A DNA stretch of 64,000 nt from Achatina immaculata (GCA_009760885.1 CM019719.1:30482084-30546083), one strand, 5' to 3'. Shown: positions 34,126 through 48,500, counted from the stretch's first letter. The notes: generated from the sequence alone by a model not told the origin. Numbers and translations are program-made.

Positions 34126-34239
34126 TATATATAAGCGCGCTTGATCGTCAACTCCAGTCATTGCAGGCGCTAGGTACCGCTGCCACTAAGATATCACTAC
34201 GATACCGGAATCGATACTGGATTAGTGCACACCGACTTT

Positions 34240-34281
34240 GTTAAAGTAATGTGTGTGTGTGTGTGTGTGGGTGTGAGTGTT

Positions 34282-34333
<52 letters not shown>
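34240..34333. repeat. (GT)n and (TA)n microsatellites
   Basis: GT run followed by about 24 TA dinucleotides that replace the 3' end of the adjacent LINE B. Confidence 0.95.
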
Positions 34334-34336
<3 letters not shown>

Positions 34337-35190
34337 GTTTGTCAAGTTTTTTTCTGTTTTCGACGAGTTCTTCAACTTCATCAAGGGATTTTATGCCCAC
34401 TAAACTGGCTTCTCTTAACAATGTCGTCTTTAGAGTTTCACATGATCGACCTCTTTTTCTTCTGCCTGTTGTGCTCCACTTGATAGCTTGTTTTGGTATT
34501 CTCTGATTGTTTCTTCTCATCACATGGCCTACATATGTCCATCTTTTTCTGATCAACCATGAGACACGTTGTTGTTTGTTATCTGTCTTATCTCTGTGTT
34601 GTTCTTAAATTCATTTAACTTTATACCGAGTATTTTACTGAGGCATTTGTTTTCAAAAGAGTCTACTTTCTTGTCTATTTCTTTAGTTGTTTTCCAGCTT
34701 TCGCATGCATAAATGAGGGTGGAATCACATTTGAATTGAATAATCTTAACTTGGTTTTTGTGCTTATAACTTTTGAATTCCATATATTCTCAAGATTTTT
34801 GAAGGACAATGCTGCTTTTGCAATTCTAATTCTAACTTCCTTCCTGGTGTCACCATCCTGGTCTATGTAGCTGCCAAAATATGCAAATTGGTTTACCTCA
34901 TCAACAGCTGTTCCTTCTACATATATTTTTCATTCTTGATTAATGAGAAATTTCATAATTTTTGTTTTGTCCTTGTTAATTTCAAGACCTATTTTGCTAG
35001 CCAAGGAATACAGGGAATCTTTTTTTTCCTGCATCGATTTCACATTGTCACTGATAAGAGTTATGTCATCAGCAAAATCAGGATCTTCTATTTGGGTCCC
35101 ATGTACCCAATCAGTGCATGTTTTACCTGTACAGCATCTTTTCATTATAAAGTCTACAGCAATTCCAAAAAGCAAGGGAGATACTATATA
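34334..35190 (-). mobile_element. LINE family B copy lacking its 3' terminus
   Basis: Minus strand from right to left: FGIAVDFIMKRCCTGKT, IEDPDFADDITLIS (RT box), LASKIGLEINKDKTKIM, LIYACESWKTTKEID, LSKILGIKLNEF, RRKRGRSCETL, VEELVENRKKL. Frameshifts divide it into about three frames. The last 25 codons and 3' UTR are replaced by (TA)n. Confidence 0.88.
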
Positions 35191-35214
35191 CAGATCTATA
35201 TATATATATAGAGG

Positions 35215-35455
35215 TAAAAGGTAAAGGTAATCCTGTCATGCCTTAGAGGCACATAGGGATATGGTGTTAGTGCCCATATTTTCCTTGACCTCAGCACACT
35301 AGAGGGTGATATGGTCAGTATCACGCCTTTCCTTCCCAACTCCAGAGGAAGTCAGGTACCAATTTCTACAGCTGGGTGATGGGGTGCCTCCGGTCGGATT
35401 CGAACACCCAACCTTCGCCATGAGAAACCAGTGCACTAACCACTCCGCCACTCAC
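35215..35455 (-). mobile_element. Full-length tRNA-SINE
   Basis: Reverse orientation: (GGTAAA)n tail at 35215-35235, body CATGCCTTAGAGGCACATAG, GGTGATATGGTCAG, CAATTTCTACAGCTGGGTGA, B box GGATTCGAACACC and A-box relic GTGCACTAACCACTCCGCCA. It inserts at the truncated 5' end of LINE B. Confidence 0.8.
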
Positions 35456-35508
<53 letters not shown>

Positions 35509-35515
35509 TATATAT
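35456..35515. repeat. (CT)n/(CA)n microsatellite
   Basis: CACTCACTCTCTCT run adjoining the SINE 5' end, then ACACACATATATA. Confidence 0.95.
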
Positions 35516-35775
35516 GCAGGAAACTCTCTACCGTAGAGAGCGGAACAACAACACAACTCCTTCAGATCATCAGAGTAAGTACCCCCCTCCCCACCCTCAG
35601 ACAAGTGTTTCAGCCCTTTAAACTCCAGACACTCTAAGGGGGGGGGGGGGGTGGACTCCTCTTGGTCATGACTCCCAGAGGTCTTGTGAGTTGTTGGTTT
35701 TTTTTTTCGGTCCCGGGATTGAACCCATGATCTTCCAGTTGCCACTGCACTTTTTTTTAGCGATTATATATATAT

Positions 35776-35843
35776 ATATTCACTTATTCATTTGCATGTC
35801 CCTTGCGAAACTTTGCCTCCCTAACAGCTTCTCGCTTCCCCCC
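35776..35843 (-). mobile_element. Very short LINE family A 3' fragment
   Basis: TTCACTTATTCATTTGCATG then CCCTTGCGAAACTTTGCCTC and CCTAACAG, the terminal 60 bases of family A, next to a TA run. Confidence 0.7.
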
Positions 35844-36429
35844 CCCCAATTATGAGTATTAGGAATATTATCTCACATTGTGTTAAAGTGAATAAGAAAA
35901 CAAATTTAAAAGTAAGAAATTAAATAAAGATATCTATATTTATATATACATAAAGCACTATGTGTCTCTTTACTTCATCTGAACATCGCAGACAACTAGA
36001 AGAGATATAAGATGACATGCTTAAGTGCTGAAAATAAGAGCGATTTCAAGAACAAAATTACGTATATTTTGAAGTTTTTGAACAAAAATAGTGTGTGCCC
36101 CAATAAATGTTCAAACTTTGCCAGCAGTTTCTTTTTTTTTTTCCTCTCCTTCTTTTTCCGTGACCATCTTTTTAAATAACAATTAAGTCACGAGGTGAAA
36201 ATATGTTCATTTTTTTAATATGATTTTTTAAAAATTAAACCTTTTTTCCTTCTTTTGCTATGAATTGCTTGACAATGTACATTCTAAGAAAACAGTTCTA
36301 TTTTTTTTTTAAAATTCGCATTCATCAAACAATAATTAGTTAAGAAAAAAGGAAAGATTTGCAGCAGTGGTTTTCAAGCTGGGTCGACAGGCTTCGGGGG
36401 TAGTTGAGATGGCGGGGGGGGGGGGGTCA

Positions 36430-37185
36430 TTCACAGTAACACTCTTAAATTAACCAGTGTGATAATGGCTAAAATAAAAATGATTAGCGTGATAAGTATG
36501 ATAACGACTACAGTAAAATTGGTTAAGTAGTGTGATAAGTGTCATAATAGCTATTGTAAAACTGATTAAGTAGTGTGATAAGTGCGATCAAAGTTACGGT
36601 AAAACTGGCTAAGTAGTGTGATAAGTGTGATCAAAGTTACGGTAAAACTGGCTAAGTAGTGTGATTTTAAGTGCGATCAAAGTTACGGTAAAACTGGCTA
36701 AGTAGTGTGATAAATAATGACTACAGTAATACTTGTCAGTGTGATAAGTGTGGTAATGGCTACAGTAATACTTGTTAGTGTGATACATGTAATAAATGTG
36801 ATAATGGCTACAATAATGCTTGTTAGTGTGTTAAGTGTGATAATGGCTACAGTAAAATTGGTTTAATAGTATGATAAGTGTGATAATGGCTACTGTAAAA
36901 CTGGCTAAGTAGTGTGAAAATGTTTACAGTAAAACTGGTTAATTAGTGTGATAATGGATACAGTAAAACTGGTTAATTAGTGTGATAATGGCTACAGTAG
37001 AGCTGCTCAAGTACTGTGATCAGTGCAATAATGGCTACGATAAAACTGAATAAGTGGTATGACAAATATGAAAATGGCTACGGTAAAACTGGTTAAGCAG
37101 TGTGATAACTACGATAATGGCTACAGTAAAAGTGGTTAAGTAGTGTTATAAATGCGATAATCGCTGCGGTAAAAACTGGTTCTAG
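36430..37185. repeat. Degenerate minisatellite, about 40-46 bp unit, about 17 copies
   Basis: Units of GTGTGATAA(GTGTGATAA)TGGCTAC followed by AGTAAAACTGGTTAAGTA. The middle GTGTGATAA element is itself variable in number, giving a nested period. Confidence 0.92.
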
Positions 37186-37929
37186 CAGAGTTAGACGAAG
37201 GTATATGGTGCAGTTAACAACAACAACAACAACAAATACAGGAATGAAAGCAGGAAAAGTTAGCACTAAGAGATAAGAACAGATTAACTACAAGAAATGT
37301 GTAGGAAAATATTTACAATCTATATCCAAGTTAATTGCGGGTGGGGGGGGGGGGCGTAAGTGGACCGTGGCGAAGTATAATTTGTTTCATGAATCTGTGA
37401 CCTGAAATAAGTTTGGAGCCGCTGATTTGCAGTATTTGAATAATTTCTTTCCTTTTTATTGCAGTTTTATCTGCCCCCCCCCCCCCTCTTCCAATCTTGC
37501 TATCTTGCAATTGTTACATTTCCAAAACATAAACCCATGACATTTTTACGTGATTTAAGAGGGGACGGGCAACATTTTCCTCACACGAGTCTTCTAACCG
37601 GAACAAGAAACATTTCCACCTACTTATGGAGGAGGGAACGGCGGGCCGGAAGACGCGGTCCTTGTGCTCCACGGCCGACTGTATGCGTCTGAGTCTGTGA
37701 ACCAAACCTGACCAAGACCCTCGAAGTGATACGTAACAGACTTATAGCCTGGCCGAATCATCGAAGGGGGAGGCAAACATGCACCGTGACGAAAACGGAT
37801 GTGCTCACAATTTTCACTCGCACTGGAAAGTTTTGGCCGCATATTTTGAAACAGACTGGCCAACACCTTGAACCGCAACAAAGAAGAGAGTGGCATTCTA
37901 TTCGTAATTTTCTTGTCGATATTTTCCTT

Positions 37930-37975
<46 letters not shown>

Positions 37976-40000
37976 GCAATAACACATGAGGACTAACCTT
38001 TCTAAAAGCCATCCTTACTAAAGAAGTTAAGATACCTAAAGTGAAGCCGTCATAATAAAAACTGAGAATGAAGTAAACACACATGCAAAATCATTTGGGA
38101 CTCAATATTGGTGAACATAATTTTAGACGAGATACGAAAGCCTGTACTATAATGTTTAAAAAATGCACATTTCAAACGTTGGTTAAAGGAAAAGATGATC
38201 ATTATGTACAAAATTTATATGTACACAAGGTTTTTATTATGCAAGATGTATGACTTATCATATCATTCAAATGTTTGTTGGCAGTAAAATACCAACGGCC
38301 ATATAGAAATTATGAACTGTGATGGTATAAATCCTCTCAGTTATGCTCTCAAGATATTACAGTCATCCCAAAGCAAGCAACACAAGAAAAAATGTTTGAA
38401 AGCTGTTTTTCTCTCTCTCTCCCTCCCTCTCTTTGTGTCTCTGTCTCTCTGCTTCTCTTTTCCGTTTCCTTGTATCTCTCAATTTCTGTTTGTCTCTTTC
38501 TCTCTCTCCTACTTTCTGTATCTCTGTCTATCTCTATTTTTCTCTTTCTGTCTATTTCTCACTCATTTTCTTTCTATTTCTCCATCATTCTCCCCCTCAA
38601 TCTTTCATTTTCTCTATTTCTCTCTCATTATCTTTCTCTCTCTCTTTCTACTTCTCTCCTATTCTTACTCTCTCTCTCTCTCTGTCTCTCTCTGTGTGTC
38701 TCTCTCTCTCTGTGTCTCTGAAAAACATGCCTGTGTTATTATTCTTAAATCTTCAGATTCAACTTTTGCCCGGATGTCAATTTTTTAAAAATAAAAAGCA
38801 ACAAATAATCGATAGGCTGCTTGATTTCTTATAAAGTATATTTTGTGCACAATTTTTTCTTTGTAAAGATTTAAATACTGTTAATGATTTATTTTTCATA
38901 TTTCTGTTTGATCTTTGCCCTCTAACATTAGCTGTTTTAATTGACATATACGTTAAAATTCTCGTATACAGAATAAAGACAGCGCAGTACAATTTTATGT
39001 TATAATTTCGACATTCAAATAGACCTTGCCGTACGTTTTAAACAACTTGTTATCATTCAGGAAACATGAGTTCCAATCTGTAGAATCGTTTTGTTTATTT
39101 TTGTTGTTGTTGTCAAGGGCAAAATTAGAAACCCCACCATCGAGCCTGAGCACCGTGGGGAGACTACTCTAGATAAGCGGACACTGATGTGCGCCTTCCG
39201 TCAACCTTGCACTGGAAAACCAGTACGTACTCTGTAACTGATAATTTGTACAAGTTGGCAGATTTAAACCTGATGTTAAAACAAGTCTCAAATTTAGCGA
39301 AGAATAACCACACGGGCTTCGGTAACAGCAGTATTAAAGTAATTCGACATTCCGTGAAGGCTCACATTTAATCATTGGCAAGAACAAACACACACACACA
39401 AAGATTTTTTAACATATTTAAAAATTGAAAAAAAAGTAGTTATGGTACAGTAAATGAAGGAACATTTGGTACAGATATATTACATTGTTTTTTTTACTAC
39501 AGATACAACACAGGCAAATGTTTTTTGTTTTTTGTTTTTTTTCACGGAGCCCATTGGAAAATATTAAGCGCATGAAATTCTACTTTTCATAAATAAGAAC
39601 TGGAATTTTGCACTTTTCACCATAACAGTGACGCCCTTCTAAATTTTTGCATCCAAGCAAGAGCGCCCCTACCCCCCGTCCCACAACACCAGTCTCTGAA
39701 GAAAGAAGACGCCCCTGGAGATAAGAGATGGCCCTGAAATGAACAGAAAATGCCAGCGTCTTGCGAAACCCAAAGTCTGAGGTGCATACAATTCATTTCA
39801 CAAAAAGTATAAATAGGACACAAATATATTGACAATTGTAAGAATATTTCCTTTCTTTCTGTTGGCGTATATGGTTTGTGCGTAATTTCAAGGGAGGTGC
39901 AGTATCCCGTATTTTTTTTTAAAAAAGCATATTGTGCATGTATATAAGTCATGATCGTTTATAAATTTGTGTGTCTTCGCAAGAGTCCTTCATGTACTTA
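37186..40000. other. Non-coding, simple repeats
   Basis: Contains (CAA)n at about 37215, G runs, (CT)n at 37934-37972, and a 320-bp CT-rich tract at 38405-38725 that opens Ser/Leu-rich frames. A short similarity to repeat H (GACCAAGACCCT at 37710) may be a relic. No supported gene. Confidence 0.45.
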
Positions 40001-40001
40001 A

Positions 40002-40007
40002 TTTATT
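40002..40007 (-). promoter_or_regulatory. Candidate poly(A) signal AATAAA
   Basis: TTTATT on the plus strand, 83 bases beyond the stop of the minus-strand candidate precursor gene. Spacing suits a short 3' UTR. Confidence 0.4.
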
Positions 40008-40089
40008 TTATGGTATACGAAGATCTCCAGATTTCTTGAAATGCAATTAAAAAAAAATATTTACATGCATGATGGCATACAGTGTTCAT

Positions 40090-40287
40090 TTATGGCTGAT
40101 TCGGTCTTCGACGCCTTCTGAAAGGATTGCGCGATCTGGTGGCTGCCGTTGTGCCCTCCCCTAAGGAGGTAGTTGCATTAGATGCAGCCTCGTTCTGGCA
40201 CTCCGTGCTGAAAGCCAGGAATATGCCAGCCTGACAACCCCAGGTGCGGCTACCCAGCAGCACACAGCGCCCTCCAACTCGCCTGGT
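40090..40287 (-). CDS. Candidate precursor gene, last exon
   Basis: Acceptor TCTTCTCCTCAG, then 65 codons and TAA. Holds three of the four mature-region cysteines, the [16 protein letters not shown] core and the basic C-terminal tail. Relatively GC-rich against AT-rich flanks, as expected of a real exon. Confidence 0.7.
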   Translation of the reverse strand, partial: TRRVGGRCVLLGSRTWGCQAGIFLAFSTECQNEAASNATTSLGEGTTAATRSRNPFRRRRRPNQP

Positions 40288-43200
40288 CTGAGGAGAAGAC
40301 ATTTTACAAAATTTCAGTATTCCGAGGATATTTTTTTTAATGAATAATGTTCAGCATGAAATAGGTTTATTTTCGGCGGTGAAGGTAAGAGAGTTATAAC
40401 GTATACTTTCATATTGGTTTATGGCATTAAAAATGGGGGGGGGGGGGGTACTTGCTAGATTTCTGTGGAAAATTATGGATATCTTATTTTAGAAACTGCC
40501 CTTAAAGTAATGTAGTCTGTAAATTCTATTTTGATATTCTGTGCTGTTTGTTATTGCCATTAGTTACCGCTGCAGCCTAGAGGCACATAAGGGAGAAGGA
40601 AGAACTGTCAATCTTGGACAGGAGTTTGAAGAACGCAAATATTTTAGAAGAACATAAGAAGTACAGACCCGTATAATAAAAGTTCTGTTTTATGAAGCAC
40701 AGACCCGTATAACTAAGGTTATGTTTTATGAAGTACAGACCCTATAATAAATGGTTCTGTTTTATGAAGTAGACTCGTATAATAAAGGTTCTGTTTTATG
40801 AAGTACAGACCCGTATAATAAAGGTTCTGTTTTATGAAGTAGACTCGTATAATGAAGATTCTGTTTTATGAAGTACAGACCCGTATAATAAAGATTCTGT
40901 TTTATGAAGTACAGACCCGTATAATAAAGGGTCTGTTTTATGAAGTACAGACCCGTATAATAAAGATTCTGTTTTATGAAGTACAGACCCGCATAATAAA
41001 GGTTCTGTTTTATGAAGTACAGACCCGTATAATAAAAGTTCTGTTTTATGAAGTACAGACCCGTATAATAAAGGTTCTGTTTGATTTACGTCATAAGCTC
41101 AGTTCCTAATCCCCCTTTTTCGTGGGCATCGGAGTGGCGAAGTGGTTAGTGCACTGGTATCTTATTGGCGAAATGGTTAGTGCACTGGTATCTTAATGGC
41201 GAAGTGGTTAGTGCACTGGTATCTTATTGGCGAAATGGTTAGTGCACTTGTATCTTAATGGCGAAGTGGTTAGTGCATTGGTATCTTAATGGTGAAGGTC
41301 GGTGGTTCAGATCCATCATCCAGCTGTAGAAATGGGTACCTAGCTTCTTCTGAACCTGAGGAAGGAAAGGCAGCCAGGGCGTGACGCTGACCACATTACC
41401 TTCCAGTGTGGCCGAGAGGTCAAGGAAAATGCGACCACGAACGCCATATCCTCTAGATGCCTCGAAGGCATTACATGGTTACCTTTATCTTTAACTACAA
41501 AAAAAAACAAACAAACAGAATGGTTTCCTCAAACATGATGCCTTTTCAGGCATTCCACGTTAAGTTTATCTTAGCAAAAGTTCTGACCAAATCAAAGTTT
41601 CAAAATCTTACCACTGGAACTTCAACATAGCAGTTGACATTTTCTGGGCTGGGCGTGGTCGGCATGTACCGGATCATAGATGGATCCAGGCTGTATTCTC
41701 TGATCATGTTCGTCAGAAGTTCATTGTACTGTGGCCTCTGGGTGAAAGAAGTGGATAGTTTGTTTGTTTCGTATTATTTTTCTAGTGTGCTTTAAAGAGC
41801 AAATATGCCATTTGATGTAAGGAAAAGGCGTAACAAAAACATTTCTAGAATAGATTAAATGTAGACGCAAAATTTCCAGAATAGATTACATGTAGGCTCA
41901 ATGTTTCTAGAATAGATTAAATGTAAACAAAATGTTTCTAGAAGAGATTAGATATAAGCACAGCGTTTCTAGAATAGATTAAATGTTGACACAACATTTC
42001 TATAATAGATTAAGTGTAGGTACAGCGTTTCCAAAATAGATTAAATGTAGACACAACGTTTCCAGAATAGATTAAGTGTAGACACAACTTTTCTATAACA
42101 GATTAAATGTAGACACAACGTTTCTATAATAGATTAAATGTAGACGCTAAGTGTCTGTAATAGATTAAATGTACACACAGCGTTTCTATAATAGATTAAA
42201 TGTAGACACAATGTTTCTATAACAGATTAATTGTAGACGCACCATTTCTATAACAGATTAAATGTAGACGCAACTTTTCTATAATAGATTAAATGTACAC
42301 ACAGCATTTCTGTAATAAATTAACTGTAGGAACAATATATCTTGAAAAGATTAAGTGTAGCCACAACGTTTCTAGACTATTTATGTAAATATAGCCCCAA
42401 CATTTCTTCAACAGATTCAGTCCGTCATTTGCATGTCCTTTGCGGAACTTTATCTCCCTAACAGCACTCATGTAGGCCTCTGGGTTGTAAGCAAGATGAC
42501 CTGCTGCTGATGTGTCCATTCGCAGATCATCAACGATGTCTTGCAGCCATCTTCGCCTTGGTCTTCCTCTCTTTCTTTTTCCCATTATATACCCCTCCAA
42601 GACAGTTTTCTCTAAATTGTCATGACGTTTAATATGTCCAAATATTTAAGTTTTCTTTATTTAATCCTCTTTACTAGCCAGCCTTCTTCAATATTAAGTT
42701 CTTGTAGTATGGATATATTTGTTGTTTTCTGCGTCCATGATATTTGAAGAACTCTTCTGTAGCGTTTACATTCAAATGCATTTATGTGTTTTTTAGCTGT
42801 TTTGTTAAGTATCCAGGTCTCACTCTTCAACAGATCACGTATGTAAAAACATTTCCAGAAAATAATAGTAGTGTTGAAATTACCAGCGCAATACGTTCCT
42901 TTCATTCTCGTTTTCTTCCTAGCTCAAAGATTTCAAGCAAAATGGTGGCATCCTTGTCTTCTACGTTAAAGAAATTTTTAATGCATAATTTAATGGAGCC
43001 ACATTTCAAACCCAGCTCTTATTTTACTCACTGTTTATGCCTGCTCTTGCAGTGGATTTCGAAAGAGAAAGTTACGCGGTCAGAATAAAATGTTTAAACA
43101 ACAGTCAGCTGCCACAATAAGATTATCGCGTATAGGTAATTGCAATAAGTTTTCATTGCCCTACCAAAGAAACAAGGTGCAGTTGAATGTGAAGACCATC

Positions 43201-45409
43201 GAACCATTAGTCTTATGAGCCATGTTACCAAGATCCTACTTTGTATTGTTATGAGAAGAATCAGAGGCAAAATAAAACCAGAAATCGCTGAAGAACAGTG
43301 TGGCTTCGTCAAAGGAAAAGGTACAAGTAACACCATATATATAATAAGAACATTGATGGAGAGATCAACAGATGTAAAGATGGATCTAAACTTATGCTTC
43401 ATAGACTACTGTAAAGTATTTGATAAAGTGAGACACACAGAAATTATAAGAATACTGGAAGACACCAACATAGATTGGAAAAATCTGAAACTCATCAAAA
43501 ACATATACCGGCAGCAAATCAGCAGTAATGAGGTTTGAGAACCAAATAGGAGCATTCCAAGACATAAAATTGGGAGCGGGACAAGGATATGTTTTATCTC
43601 CTGACCTCTTCTCCTTGTACAGCGAAAACATAATGAGAAATATAGAGAGCTTGCCAGGAATATCAATTGGCGGGTACAACCTTAACAACTTAAGATATGC
43701 AGACGACACAGTTCTGATTGCTAAAAGTGAAGGGGTGTTACAATTTATTCTGGACATCGTGGTTCGTGAAAGTTAAAAATAAAGGTCTTAGCCTGAACAA
43801 AAGAAGACTGAAGTGGTCATTTCAAAGAAAATACCACCAAAATGTACCATTACCATCGATGGCACAAATCTGAAACAAGTTGATAGATTCAAGTACTAAG
43901 GAACGATTATAACAACTGATGGGAAATGTCACAACGAAGTAAAAAGCAGACGTGCTCAGGCCAAGTCAGCATTCCAGACAATGAGACACATCTTGTGAAA
44001 CACATCCATATCAATGAAAACAAGATTCCGAGTACTTAAATGTTACATCGAGCCAATTTTGTTTTATGAATGTGAAGCATAGTCTGTGAATAAGAGAGTA
44101 CAGCGAGAAATAGAGGCCATGGAAATGTGGTTTATAAGAAGGATGTTGAAGGTACCATGGACAGCCAAGAAAACCAATGAAGAAGTTTTAAGAGAGGCTG
44201 GAGTTAAAAAGCAAATTATAGCAAAGATCAGAGGCAGACAAACGAGATTCATGGGACATTTCCTGACAAGAGGAAAATTGGAACACACTGTGGCAACTGG
44301 AAAAATTGAGGGAAGAAGAGAAAGAGGAATACAGAGAGAGAGAGAAGTTATTTGATGAGCTGTCAGTGTGACTAGGAAGAAATTCACTGGCGGATCTCAT
44401 AATCAACGCAAAAGACAGAGAACTGTGGAGAGAAATGATCGCCTACTCCATGCGGCATGGCACTTAGATTAGATTAGATATGGGTAATGCTTGTGTTTTA
44501 GTTTCTTATACGTTACATTAGAATGGAGGGGGGTGAAAGTGGAAAAAATATATATAGACGGAGGTCAGATGATTGCTAGTTTCGAATTCAGAGTCTTATC
44601 GAATTAAGATATGTGAATAATCGCGTTCATTTTATGGAACCGTAATTTTATGGCAATAAATCTCTAAACTGGAAAAAAGGAAATTTTGCGTGAAATCTAA
44701 AAAAGTTGGAATAAAATAAAAACTGCGGAAGCAAGAAAACGAATTTTTAAAAAATCCAGCCTGGAAAATTGCTACATCAAATTAAATTTAGATCTGAAGA
44801 GGTGAAGTTTTTTGTTCCACAGATCCGGGAAAGTAATATTTTAGAAAGAGTGGAGGATCTTGACATGCGTGGAATCAGTCATGAAATATTCTACTGTGGT
44901 TTTACATAATTCTCAGATCGAATATAAAAAGACCTTGGTTTCTTAACAAGATCCACCAACATCGACCCCCTGCCCATTAACCGGGCTGATGCTCTTGATC
45001 TGATTCACTAAGCCAGTGCGTGTAAGAGCGCCATTACTAGCTCACGATTCAAAAAATGAGTTAGTAGAGCTTTTCTTGGGTGCGTCGTGTGTTTAAAATT
45101 GTCGCCCCTTGTCTTACCACGCGCACTTCCTGCAGCATCTTCTTCCCAGCGATTTGTGTCACTCTGGCTGCACCGAATATCAAAGTTTCTTCAGGCTGCG
45201 CGTGGGTGTGGGTGTGTTTTAAAGACGTGCACTTTGGATCTCTGGGACTTTAGGGTTTATTTACAGATGCGCTCATCTTAAGTGATTCTCTGATATCATG
45301 TAGTGCAACGGAGAAGACAGACACTTTGAATTCGACATCCTTAAATATCAAAGATTTCGTGAGAATTTTTATGTGCACCTCTACAAAATGATCACACGTT
45401 TACCATGTT

Positions 45410-45460
<51 letters not shown>

Positions 45461-45540
45461 AACGGGCGGCTCTGAGAAGGAAGAAACCTAAAGAACAAGG
45501 TATTTTCGGAGAAGAAGAAGAAGGAGAAGAAGAAGAAGAA

Positions 45541-45571
<31 letters not shown>

Positions 45572-48500
45572 CACACTGTTTTAACTTTAATCCCAGAATT
45601 AGATTTATTGTGAAAACTGAGACTTGTGTCAGTAAACAGAAGGGAGATAACACCGTTAAAAAGTACATGATGTTCTTTTGGTACTGTAAAAAAATGTAGT
45701 ACAAATGTCTGTTGAAAACTAATGGCTCATACTTTATTTATTTTTAAGAGTTCGTTTGGGGTGATGGTGTTGTGACTGGGGATGGAGTGGAGTTGTAAAG
45801 AAGGAAACAGCCTGTAAAGGAAACATGCGAGAAAACAATATGTACTGGATAAGCACGTAAGGAAATAACATGTAAAGGTAAACATGTAAGAAAATAACTT
45901 GTACAGAAAAACAAACATGTAAGGAAACAATCTATATAGAAAAAAACACACACAGAGAAAAAAAAACATAAGAAAAGCATGTAAGGAAACAACCTGACAT
46001 TGCATTCAGCTCATAACATCTCTGATACCAGCTTCTAATTTTTCCACCAGGAGCTTTTGAGTTTGAGTAGAAAACATGAGAGATGCTTATAGAGTATGTG
46101 CCGGATTACAGAAGTATTACATAAAGAGAAGAATGTGCCGGATATAGAAGTAACACACAACGAGGATAATGTACCGGATTATAGAAGCATCACAAAAGGG
46201 TGATGTGTCGGATTATATAAGTATTACACAAAGAGGAGAATGTACCGGATTATAGAAGTATTACCTAAAGAGAAGAGTGTGCCCGATTATAGAAGTATTA
46301 CCTAAAGAGGAAGTGTTCTAACATTACTGTCACAAGGAAAGGAGCTTTGAAGGCTGTCACTGACTGACTGAGACGTGATAAATCAAGAGCTCTCTGATTT
46401 CTTTTTAGATCAAACCTTGACGTCTAATGGCTAGACTCGCAACCTGGCATGACGGCGAGTTAACGTGACATTAAAAATGAAAGGACATCTGATTGGTCAG
46501 TCGGCCTCTGTGATCAAATTTTTGTTAGAACTGGTGGTCATTTAAAGATTAGCCGGTCAGTCGACGTATTCATCAGGAAGTCGGTGAGGATAGTTTATAG
46601 CCTAAATGTGAGAATCTGAGCAAGTGGTTGTAAAAATCTCATCTCAGCCAAATCGTCAGCATTGTATCTCCTCCCACTTTCAGCTCATGGCCATACGTTA
46701 CGATTCGAATCGTTATATAAAAGCAGCAGATTACCTTTTGCCCTATATAAGGAATAAAATAATCAGGATCCTGTCGTGAAGATGGATAAATAATCTTGAT
46801 TTTACAAAGTATCATTAAATTGCCTTACAGGTGACTATTTGCTGCCAACTGCCGAATGACTATACAAGTGAAACAGAAACTGTCGACAGATGTATATATA
46901 GCAAAAAATGAAATAAGAACAATAAGAACGATAATCGAATGTTTTATTCACCATGAAATAAGAATGCAAAAACACTAAATATTGCTTGTAAATGTGTCAT
47001 AGCGCCTCCAGCTGATGTTCATTAAACAATGAAAGTTGTTTCTGGGGATGAATACTGAACCATCATTTGCATTTTGCGTCCGCCTTTCTTACAAGAAGAA
47101 TAGGAAAGAAACCGTTAATTTTTCATCTGTTTTTCGTGCTTTTATCTATTGTGTTTTTTAATATGTGGACCTTTTATCTATTGTGTTTTTAATATGTGGC
47201 CCTTGAAAAAAGCCATCCATCCATCCATCCATCTATTCATCCATCCATCCATCCCATCCATCCATCCATCCATCCATCCATCCAAGTAACATACGAACTT
47301 CTTGTACTCTACACGAAGAAGCCAAACTCAGCTAACTAGAAAAGCCAACCAGTGGATGACTTCGTGTAAGGAACATGTGGCTCACGAGAATAGCCTCATT
47401 AAAGAGAACTGTCCAGATTTCTTAGCAAGAACTTGCAGACACATGTGGAATACTTTCACGTGAGTGAATGCTAGCCCTGACTGGAGATCCTCAGCTCCAG
47501 AAGGTGATGTTTCAACTCAGGTCACCGAGTTCGTTCTCGGGGTTAAACAAAGAAAAGTTGACGTTTGTGAGCAGTTATTGCTAAACTCTGGTCTTAAGAT
47601 AAGGCTTCTCTGATCAGTATTGTGAGAAAAGAGGGAGGTTGTATGCATCATTTTGTGCCATTTAAAAAAAAAGATATCAATGGAGCTTCACCACATGGAA
47701 TCACCAGCAATATCTACGGACAAAGTGATGCGTAAACTCTTCTATAAAGATGCGGTGCAGTCAGAATGTGTGCGTAAATGCGTGAAAATAAATTCTGAAA
47801 TCTCTTCGGAAAACACCGAGAATAAACAGAAAATGACTTTGCAGATTGGGCCTCGTATAGTGTAGCGCATAACTTTAACCTGACGCCGGCAGAGTTCGGC
47901 CTCGTATAGGGTAGCACATAACTTTAACCTGACGCCGGCAGAGTTCGGCCTCGTATAGGGTAGCGCATAACTTTAACCTGACTCCGCTTTACCATAAACA
48001 AACGAGTGAACTACTTTTTACTTCTATAAAAGGACATCTCTTTGATTTAGCGTGATACCTCGAAAAGAAAGGTCAATTTGTGGTTGCACTGTCAACCAGA
48101 GTAATTCTGTAGTAACAAAAACTAGTGGGCAGTCTGCAGAAGTGGGCACACCACAAATGGAATTATTTGCATCAGTGTTAAGGCTTTACTTCCTTGAAAT
48201 GCTTCTTAGCACTACACTTTGGCACAACAGCCTGGCGAAATAAATAATGATCGCCTTAGATCTCCTGGGGGGGGGGGGGGGTGGGGGGAGAAGATTGGAA
48301 CTGCAGCAATCTCGAAAGGTAGCCACATTTCTTCCTATCTATGCCCCGAGGTAGGTACGCATAACGAGTAAGCATCCACGCCAACATTGATCATCTCTAC
48401 GCAAAGATTGCCGTGCTGCAGGCAGAACACCACGTCAATCAATACATTTTTTATTCTTTCCTTACTTGTCTCCCGAAAATATCTCTGGGGCTTGTTGGAA

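Noticed and set aside
38312..38834. Three overlapping Ser/Leu/Phe-rich ORFs up to 158 codons
   Set aside because: Translation of a CT-rich low-complexity tract; all three frames give similar biased sequence.
40852..41109. 85-codon ORF of [10 protein letters not shown] repeats
   Set aside because: Product of the 36-bp minisatellite; no start context, no flanking exon signals in that orientation.
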